A stretch of DNA of 64,000 nt from Buddleja alternifolia (Eukaryota; Streptophyta; Magnoliopsida; Lamiales; Scrophulariaceae). The position numbers and the translations under genes were made by a program. The stretch spans positions 35,818,814 to 35,882,813 of the forward strand of contig CM033392.1 of assembly GCA_019426215.1 (NCBI GenBank), read 5' to 3'. How positions within the stretch are numbered: position 1 is the stretch's first letter; each line of letters opens with the position of its first letter. The notes below the pieces were generated by a model that was not told the DNA's origin, did not search any database, and saw only the letters and a program-made list of their open reading frames with translations. This document shows positions 55,845 to 64,000 of the stretch, in pieces.

Positions 55845-57760
55845 TGATAAGAGGTGTTTTTACGTATTTTTAAGACCGTAATTCTTATGATTTGGATTCA
55901 CTTATTGCTTAAATCATGTCCCATTTGCATTTTATAGGTGTGTTAAGTGAATACAGGTAATAAATGAGAATACATGAAGAAAAGGGAAGAAAAACGATGT
56001 ACAAAACAAGTTCAAGCATGTTTTTCAACACCTAGGCGGTTTACGCATCTCCTACCACATTCGAGTGATCATTCCGTACATTTCGAGACCGACTTAGACA
56101 AAGTTTCCTTCTACAAAGTTTTAGATGTATGTCTTAGCTTCAAATGGGAACTTGCAACATCCAAATCGGAGGTCTATAGAGATAATTGTGAAGGAAATAC
56201 GATTGCTGCGCCGAACAGAGAAGTACATGTGCCAGGATACGCCCCAACGCCTTCCTAGTCATGTCTAGGCATGGATAGTCCGAATGTTACTCCTTTTCAG
56301 CCTAAATTCCAGCATTATATGATGGGTAAGAATCACTTTTGGCCATAATTCAGCACATGTGTTGAGGGGTTGTCATAAGTGTGTTTCTTGGTAGATTTAC
56401 TTTATGGGCGCCAAATCAGAAACAACCTCCATGTTGAAACATAATTTAGGTATACTTAGCGACCGAATTGGACAAAATGTCCTTCTGGAACGTTGTAGAT
56501 CTATGTTTTATCTGAACATGGGGACTTGAATCATCCAATTTGGAGATCTGTGGAGAAGTTTATGAGGAAACTACTAAGACTGCGTTGGAAAGCAAGAAAA
56601 TGGCAGCATGCATGTGTTTTGTTGAAGTTTTCACATGGTTATGCTTGGTGGAATTCTTAATGGCCGAAAGTTCAGCATTTTTTAGCTGGTTGGAATCTTA
56701 AAAGCCAAACTTTAAGCATCACCTTAGGTGGAATTCTCATTGGGGAACTTTAATGGAAATTCTTAATGCATACTTTAGTGGAATTTTGGCTATAAAAGGA
56801 GGGGGAACCCATACTCTTCATCATTCACTATCAATTTCAGATTCTTGGAGAAGAGGGGGAGGAAGTGACCAATCCATAGAGAAGAAAAGAGGGGAGAGAG
56901 AAGGATTCTTGATTCATCATCATTGGAGAAGGAAGATTCAATTGAAGTTCTTCCATCATTATTCACTTTTGAGGGAGTTTTTATAGCTTTTCATTTCAAT
57001 TATGTCTATGAACATGTGTATTAATTCATTTATGTTTTTCATATTATCCATTATGAACTAAATTCATAAGACTAGGGTCATGTAAGGCCAAATTGTGATA
57101 TATGCTTACAATAGATGATTGTTGAGGTTGTTCTTATATTGTTATGTGATGTGAATTGTGTTATTGTCTATCTTGCATATACTTGATCACTATATGTTAG
57201 AATCTTATGCCTAGGTTAATATTTCGGGAGAAAATTGACTTAGGGTGCAAGAAATTCACATCATGACCCGCAACTAATGAGGAATTGCCCTAGACATAGG
57301 TAAAGATTCCCGGGTGAAGTCGTTCAATTCAAATCGAGTGAACTCTAGTACATTAATGCATGTTTAGTGGTTAGATTTCCGGATAGGGATATTTGGGAAA
57401 TCACGATCTAAGTATAGGAGTTTATACGCGAGACATCGGTTATTCTCTACCTTAGGAGTTTTCACCATAACAATATAAGAGTAATTCTACAACAAGAGCC
57501 TTTATAAGTATATTTGATCAATTTGGACCTAGCATGTGCCTTAGTCTCCCTTTATAATTGGTTTTAATTCATTTGCATAACCTTGTTCTTATCTTACGCG
57601 TTTCACACTCATTTTACTTTTATTGTAGTTGTTTTTTGTATAAAATCATAAACTAGAATTCAAATCTCTGTGGTTCGACAATCCGGACTTTTCGTCCACA
57701 CTTATTACTACACACGACTAGTGCACTTGCTATCATAGCACGTTAGCTTTTAGCGTGTCA
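55845..57760 (+). mobile_element. Solo LTR E (same family as element B)
   Basis: 1,916 bp, starts TGATAAGAGGTGTTTTTACG, ends TTAGCGTGTCA, flanked by AATTC at 55840-55844 and 57761-57765. It is highly similar to B's LTRs over the whole length with scattered differences, including TATA-like TATAAAAGG at 56791-56799. No interior remains, so it arose by LTR-LTR recombination. The short reading frame at 55974-56258 also occurs in B's LTRs (30251-30535) and is not a gene. Confidence 0.93.
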
Positions 57761-57765
57761 AATTC

Positions 57766-58304
57766 AAAAAGGAACTTAGGGACAGTTTCAGAAGAAGTGG
57801 CGACCGTGGATGTTACAAGAAACCAAGAAGGGAGGCGAGGAGTATATGCATGCGAAAAAAGAAAAAAGAGAAGACACACACAGAATTCTGCAAGAAATCT
57901 TCATTTCATTAATAGTCAAGTAGAGTAATTGTAGCCGGTAGGAGTAATTTGAGGTAAATTAGATATAACTTTTGTACTTTCATAGTGTAAGAAAGTTAGC
58001 GGTAGTGTTCGAAGGTGTTCAATCTCATCCGTGTTCAAGTTGTGTAACTGAAGTAATTCAAACGAGGAATTCTTCATAGAGGTATATTTTTACTTGAGTT
58101 TCAAGTGTTGATTAATTATTTGAGTTTTAGTTTATATTTTGATTAATTACGAACATTGCATAACAAAAATATTTGCAAGACTTAAACCACCATTAGCATA
58201 TATAGGCAGGGGTTAGCAGATAATTCTAAATTGTGAATTATCAAGGGGCTTGGATCGACCACTCGAAATCCTTCCCTAATCTAGTTTGTTTAAAATACGA
58301 AACA
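57766..58304 (+). repeat. Element J 5' LTR, distal part
   Basis: The sequence runs from the E insertion to an ACGAAACA end, four bases before a PBS-like motif. The upstream part of the LTR lies left of E. Only one LTR of J is in the window, so the extent is inferred. Confidence 0.6.
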
Positions 58305-58310
58305 AAATTT

Positions 58311-58327
58311 TGGCGACCACAGTGGGA
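58311..58327 (+). promoter_or_regulatory. Element J primer-binding site
   Basis: TGGCGACCACAGTGGGA follows the LTR end at the spacing usual for Gypsy elements; the motif form TTTGGCGACCAC is common at this place in plant Gypsy elements. The tRNA was not identified. Confidence 0.6.
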
Positions 58328-58363
58328 GTCAGTCGAATTTGACTTCCACTAACCTGTTATAAG

Positions 58364-59153
58364 ATGTCGGAAGATTCTTCTAGACAAGAGCCGAATGACG
58401 ATCTTGAAACACAGCCTGTGTCTTGGCACAGGATTAGAAGTAGATAAAATGTATGAGGAATTTGTTAAAGTCATGAAATAGACTTTAATGGGGCTCGAGA
58501 TGATCAACAAAGAGAATTCAATGATCAGTACCGAGCACTGGCTCAAGAATCTGCCCGAATATTTACCGCAATAGTGCAAGATATTGCTGTAAATGCCCAA
58601 GATGGCTTAGCTCGAGAGGTTACTCGAATTGTAACCGAATTAGGAGAGATATTTAACCAGACCTACGATGCCTTCTCGAAGATGGTAAATACCCAGGTAG
58701 TTAATGCGTTGGAACCACTAATCGAAAGATATAACGTCCTAATAGAAAAAGTATCACAATTGATAGCAGTAGAGCAAATAGTTCGAACGAGACACGTGAA
58801 TTTAGGAGAACCTCCGCCTGGCTATCCTCGAGAAACCAGAAATAGGAGCAGTCATTTCGAAGTCGGCCAGACATCGAACACCTTCCCCGTAAATGAACAT
58901 AATTTTGTAAACCCATTTATGCCTTGGGTGCAAGCAGGAATGGGACAACAAAATTTTGTCCAAAACATGCATCCTGCTCTGAATATTCCTCAAAATGCTA
59001 ATTCGAATCAATTACAACCACAGTCTTTGAGACCAAACATTCCAATCCCACCAGTTGGTTATGGGCAATTGACCATGGGTTACCACCCTAATAACCGCTT
59101 TACTAGTTTCAAAATACCTCCAACATTTACCTTAGGGCAATACCCTGGGGGGT
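58364..59153 (+). pseudogene. Element J gag N-terminal region (broken)
   Basis: An ATG at 58364 (MSEDSSRQEPNDDLETQ) runs into a stop after about 27 codons. A second frame from 58574 continues for about 194 codons with a probable helical region (LGEIFNQTYDAFSKMVNTQVVNALEPLIERYNVLIEKV), an Asn/Gln/Pro-rich stretch and PPTFTLGQYPGG just before insertion I. The continuation is at 63191. N-terminal parts of Gypsy gag of this length and composition are common in Ogre/Tat-type elements (inference). Confidence 0.7.
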
Positions 59154-61249
59154 TGTAACGCCCCGATTCACCTGCCTGCGATGATAATTATGTAAAAATT
59201 TCAACCTACATAAATTATTTTAGACAAAGTCCTATACATGAAATAATTTGGTTCAGAGCATTATAATTGAAAGTACAAGACCACTAGTGAAACAGGACAT
59301 GACATTTCATTTCATCTATCTAGTTCTACCTAATTTTTTACTTAGCGGATACTCCATGCTGACTTCCTTGGATCCCTTTAGGGTTGGTAGCTCAAGACCT
59401 CTTTACTAAGATGAGTTTGCACTCTAGTTGTCCTGGAACATCACTCTCGAAGATCAGTCACTGCTCCACCTACTCCATCTTATCCTGGGAAGGGGGGGAG
59501 ACACGAGTGATGAGCTACTAAGCCCAGTGAGTGTCGGTGTGTGCATGTGCGGGGTTATGCATATACATATTACTATTCTCATGATGCATGATTCATACAA
59601 ACGTGACATCAATAACTGTTAAATAATTCAATCAAACAATTATGTTCATATATGAACGAGAAGCTTTTAAAGATCAATTCAAGCGATATGAGCTTGAAGA
59701 CCGTATTATGAATAACCAAATGAAGCCTGCAAAGGCCGGAACAAGCGAGGGCCGTATCACATAGAATAGGCAGCCTGTGAAGATCAGATGCAGCGAGAGC
59801 CGTATCATATTGAACATACGAAGCCTGTGAGTCAGGTGTACCAGGAATAAATCAGAATCAAATAGACCACCTTGTGACTCCCGATCGAACATTTACTACC
59901 TTATCCTCCATTTGCAGGGAGCGACCCCACGGACCGCATTGAACTGGCCATGCCTAGGTACATGGCGGCGCCGATCACAGCCGTAGAAACCTCCATCTCG
60001 GTCGTGAAAGGACACCTAAGTGGGCACTGAACGACGAAGCCTCTACTGGCAGCCCAATGCTACCCCAGCGTGCCGCGCGAACCGTTCAGCCCCGGGCCCA
60101 GACCGAATCAAGACCGCTTTGAAAGAACATATATAGGACCGTTGATCATATCCAAGACCACCTGACATGAACATATTTAGAACCGCTTCGTAGATCATAT
60201 CCAGGACTGCTTCGTCTAGACCAACCATGAACAATTCGTATCCACGATAGAATAAACCAAATAACCTTTTCCCTAATTATTTCAATTGCAAGCAATTTGA
60301 ACCATAAAATCACATAAGCATGTTCAACAATTTATACGAATCGCATTTATGATGTGATCAGGTCCACATGAAAAACAATGACACTGAATATTGCAAAATG
60401 AGATAAACTAATAAATAAAACATTCACAGAAATTATGAGTAGATCGCCATGCGACTTTTGGTGACTAACCATCATTTGGTTCAAGAGTTCTTTAAAATCT
60501 TATGACAGGAAAATCCCAAATATGTGTACCTAAATAAGTGCACGTCACAAACAGGTATAGGTATTAACTAACGAGTTTATCAAAAGGAAATGCATACTTA
60601 TTTTCATTTATCCAGACAATAATAAGACAAATTAATTGCTGTTAGTTCTTTGTTTTCTAACCAATCACTAGCTTTCAAGAATTGAACAAATGATTAATTT
60701 CATGGAAACTGATGGAGCTATAAGAGTGCTGCAGGCCCCAACCAAGAACCTTAATTCAACAACTAATTGTCAACTAATCATTTAACGATATGACTGATCA
60801 AGTAAATTGATTGAAACCTATTAATTAAAATATTAGTTACTTAATTAAGCCTACTGATTACCTTCGCAAAAATATTGAAGTATTAAGAGTTTCTTAACTA
60901 ACTCACTATAGCATAAAATGAATAGGTAAACAATCAAAAGATACTCCAACTACTTAATAATTGAAGTTTATGTAATTAATTAGAACATGTCAAATTGATA
61001 ATGATTCATTAATTGAAACTCAGTGAGGAACACACAACCATATAAAAACCAATTTACCTTAGATGAATTATAGCTGACAAAATTAAATAGTACTGCAAGC
61101 GAATGAACAAGGGTATTTAACAATAATCTATGGCTCTAAGCCACTATTGATTGTTGATAAAAGGAATTTAACTGCAATTAAACAATTCAATTAGATAAAG
61201 AAAAGGGGAGCGAGCGTACCTTTGGCGATGAAGAAAATGAAAACAGTGT

Positions 61250-61280
<31 letters not shown>

Positions 61281-62765
61281 GGGTTTATTGCAATTTAGCT
61301 CCCTGTGAAATTCGTATATAGCAAAAAAACTCCCTGCGAAAAAACACTAGGCAATTTAGCTCCCTGTGTTTTTCGGAATGAAGCACACTGCATCCCCGCA
61401 GATTTTACACTTTAAAGTTTTTCGGAATGAAGCACACTGCATCCCAACTGTGCGCGTCTTCACGAGAAAATTCATAACTCATTGTTGAAAGCTCGGATTC
61501 ATGAACCGTTTTCTTCCCATGAAACTAGACACATAGGGCTATCCAAGCATATATCGCACATAATCAGGAGACATCTAGAACAAAACAGTTTTGTATTCAA
61601 ATCTAGCTAAAAATATGTCATCTGTGCAGATAGCTGTGCGCATCTTCACGAGAAAATTCATAACTCATTGATGAAAGCTCGGATTCATGAACCATTTTCT
61701 TCCCATGAAATTAGACACATAGGGCTATCCATAAATATATCGGACCTAATCAGGAGACATTTAAAACAAAGCAGTTTTGTATTCAAATCTAGCTAAAAAT
61801 TTGCCGGCTGTACAGATACTTGCGCGCGTTTTCACGAGAAAATTCATAACTCATTGTTGAAAGCTCGGATTCGTGAACCGTTTTCTTCCCATGAAAATAG
61901 ACACATAGGGCTATCCAAGAATATATCACAGATAATCAGGAGACATCTAGAGCAAAACAATTTTGTATTCAAAGCTAGCTAAAACTATGTCGTCTGTGCA
62001 GATAGTTGTGCGTATCTTCACGAGAAAATTCATAAATCATTGTTGAAACCTCGGATTCATGAACCGTTTTCTTCCCATGAAACTAGACACATAGGTCTAT
62101 CTATGCATATATTGCACATAATTAGGAGACATCTAGAACAAAACAGTTTTGTATTCAAATCTAGCTAAAAATATGTCGGCTGTGCAGATAGTTGTGCGCG
62201 TCTTCACGAGAAAATTCATAACTCATTGTTGAAAGCATGAATTTGTAAAACGTTTTCTTCCCATGAAACTAGACACATAGGGATATCCAAGAATATATCT
62301 CACACAATCAGGAGACATCTAGAACAAAATAGTTTTGTATTCAAAGCTAACTAAAAATATGTCGGCTGTGCAGATAGCTGTGCGCGTCTTTACAAGAAAT
62401 TTCATAACTCATTGTTGAAAGCTCGGATTCATGAAACATTTTCTTCCCATGAAACTAGACACATAGGGCTATCCAAGCATATATCACACATAATCAAGAG
62501 ACGTCTAGAACAAAGCAGTTTTGTATTCAAATATAAGGGAGACCAAATATAAGGTAATTAAGGTTTTTATAGCAAATAAAAAGGGCAAAATGGACTTTAA
62601 ACAACAAAAACAGCATGCAAAGTCTCAGTTTTGGCACGTGGGGCGCGTGGGGAGTTTTTTTGCTTCATTCCGAAAAACACAGGGAGCTAAATTGCCTATT
62701 GTTTTTTCACAGGGAGTTTTTTTGCTATATACGAATTTCACAGGGAGCTAAATTGCAATAAACCC
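61281..62765. mobile_element. MULE-like non-autonomous DNA transposon with a tandem array inside
   Basis: Terminal inverted repeats of about 105 bp. The left starts GGGTTTATTGCAATTTAGC; the right is its complement ending at 62765. Both sides lie in (TA)n runs, so the TSD (8-9 bp of TATATA) cannot be defined exactly. Long TIRs without a transposase are typical of TIR-MULEs; hAT or another superfamily cannot be excluded because the TSD is ambiguous. Between the TIRs lie a ~30-bp direct duplication (GGAATGAAGCACACTGCATC) and six copies of a 186-bp repeat. No reading frame of note. Confidence 0.78.
61449..62540 (+). repeat. Tandem array, about six copies of a 186-bp unit
   Basis: Copies start at about 61449, 61635, 61820, 62007, 62193 and 62379. 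Each includes CACGAGAAAATTCATAACTC, GAACCGTTTTCTTCCCATGA and an AACAGTTTTGTATTCAAA block. The copies differ by roughly 5-10%. Confidence 0.93.
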
Positions 62766-63190
62766 TATATATATATATACACATATATATAACTGTACAT
62801 ATATATATCTAGGTGTAGATAATAGGATAAATGGCACATTTTCAAGAGAGTGACATGTGGTAGTGAGTTGGGACCAAGACACGTCCAGCTCCAACACGTG
62901 AACCTCTATTCATTATTTTCAAAAAAATACAATTTGGTCCTTGAATTTTGAATATTTTATGTTTAACCCAAATTTAAACAAAGCCCAGACAAGATAATCT
63001 TTAACAATGAAAATATGCCATGTAGTATTGGAGCACATGTATCTCATGTAATTCACCATGATTTAAGAAAACAATAAAGCCAAGGATAAACTTCAAGTAA
63101 CAAAGAAATGCCAAGCACTTAGTTCTTCTAATTAAAATTATCCAATACATAAATGAATAAATTTACAACTCAAAATTGTGGGTCACTACA

Positions 63191-64000
63191 GGGGCAGAGT
63201 CAAATGCCGACTTATCCAGGAGTTTCGAACACTATTTTCCCTATTGGAAACACTGGATTTTCGAATCCATCAATGGATCAAGGAATTCCCACGTTCCCAA
63301 ACAATATTCAAGTACCATATGCAGGGGGGGCAAGCTGTGCCCGATGCCCATATGGGAGGGAATATTGGGGGACAGTTCCCTGATCCTATTCAGAATCAGA
63401 TCGAAATGATTATTGAGAGGATGTACGGACCGGTTTTTCGAAGAAACCACAGACTAATGCCAGAAAAGCCCTATCCTAATTGGATAGACAGAAACTTCCC
63501 TTTTCCTTAAAATTATAAAATTCCTGATTTCAACTTATTTTTCTGAGATGACCATGTCTCCGCTCTCGAGCATTTTTTCAGGTTCACATGCCAATATCAA
63601 GAAGCCTCGAATTAAGATTTTCTCAAACTAAGGCTTTTTCCTAGTTTATTAACGGGATCGGCCTTTAATTGGACAAAGATGCAGTTCCAATTTCAAAACC
63701 ATTTCGCTCGAACAGATTCGGGGATATCGATGAGTGACCTCGCTAAAATAAGGCAGAATATAGGAGAATCAGTTGAAGAATTCCTAACACGTTTTAAGAA
63801 AGCAAGGGTTAAATGTCACGTTAATTTGCCTGAAACTGAGTTTATACAGTTAGCCCAACAGAACATGACCTTCGAGTATAGGTTGAGATTTGATGGCATG
63901 CCTTTTGCTGATTTTAGAAGTTTAGCTGAAAGTTCTATAAGATACGAAAATATGCTTAAAGAGGAAAATAATAGAAAACACCATGGCTTTAATGCCTTCG
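63191..64000 (+). pseudogene. Element J gag, continuing (broken, runs off the window)
   Basis: After insertion I, gag resumes (PTYPGVSNTIFPIGNTGF). It then contains the retrotransposon gag domain: MPEKPYPNWIDRNFPFP, NYKIPDFNLFF, LKLRLFPSLLTGSAFNWTKM, ARTDSGISMSDLAKIRQNIG, SVEEFLTRFKKARVKCHVNLPE, FIQLAQQNMTFEYRLRFDGM. Several in-frame stops occur (for example 63508-63510), so it is not expressed as one protein. Protease and pol, if present, lie beyond 64000. Confidence 0.82.

Larger units (their letters stand above)
59154..63190 (-). mobile_element. Element I: probable solo LTR of a Gypsy element, about 2.55 kb plus a MULE-like insert
   Basis: On the minus strand it starts TGTAGTGACCCACAATTTTG and ends CGGGGCGTTACA, a TG...CA pair of the kind found in long plant Gypsy LTRs. 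It interrupts J's gag. Flanks are GGGGT (59149-59153) and GGGGC (63191-63195), a TSD with one mismatch. No coding capacity. At 59680-59840 and 60110-60235 it has degenerate short direct repeats (GCCGTATCA and ACCGCTTCGT motifs). Family not identified. Confidence 0.7.

Noticed and set aside
55974..56258. 94-codon ORF recurring at 30251 and in part at 24379
   Set aside because: It is LTR sequence of the B family copied with the LTR; changes between copies show no coding constraint that I can see.
61449..62540. Possible CRISPR-like array
   Set aside because: 186-bp units are contiguous, with no unique spacers, in a eukaryotic transposon.

Overview
The window is intergenic, repeat-packed DNA of a flowering plant, probably a eudicot (inference: AT-rich, Athila- and Sirevirus-type retrotransposons, CACTA and MULE-like elements; the species cannot be told). 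I see no convincing host gene, rRNA or tRNA. Nearly everything from 668 to 64000 is transposable elements inserted into one another. Most boundaries are fixed by TG...CA termini, target-site duplications (TSDs), primer-binding sites (PBS) and polypurine tracts (PPT).

Layout. Copia element A (minus strand, 668-54573, TSD AAGAG) is the outer shell. Its left LTR (668-4640) carries a non-autonomous CACTA transposon (2637-4493, TSD CTA). Inside its RNase H gene sits B, a gag-protease-only Athila-like element (plus, 5056-32041, TSD CTCCA). In B's 5' LTR sits C, a Sirevirus-type Copia element with a large extra ORF after pol (minus, 5307-24393, TSD GACTT). In C's integrase gene sits D, a short non-autonomous Athila-like element (plus, 13010-19411, TSD AATAC). 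The rest of A (RT, integrase, gag, leader, PBS) is at 32047-36979. A's right LTR is cut up by F, a 5'-truncated Copia element (37291-42543) that holds solo LTR G (40070-41345, TSD TCGAA), and by H, an almost complete Athila-type Gypsy element with pol and an env-like region (43246-54385, TSD GCATC). Beyond A, a second Gypsy element J (LTR, PBS, broken gag, running off the window) is interrupted by solo LTR E (55845-57760, TSD AATTC) and by a probable ~4 kb solo LTR I (59154-63190), which itself contains a MULE-like element with a 186-bp tandem array (61281-62765).

Relative ages counted by eye from LTR pairs agree with the nesting: A about 5% different, B about 1.8%, H about 1.3%, C and D about 0.5% or less. 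C and D are recent insertions.

The most interesting signal is an array of small RNA hairpins shared by H (which has pol) and by B and D (which have none). Two hairpins lie just after the last stop codon of gag or gag-pol, three lie shortly before the PPT and one abuts the PPT. Several stems keep pairing through compensatory changes (A-U, G.U, G-C at the same pair). LTRs and coding parts differ widely between these elements while the array persists. This suggests a cis-acting RNA platform through which B and D could be mobilised by H-like relatives.
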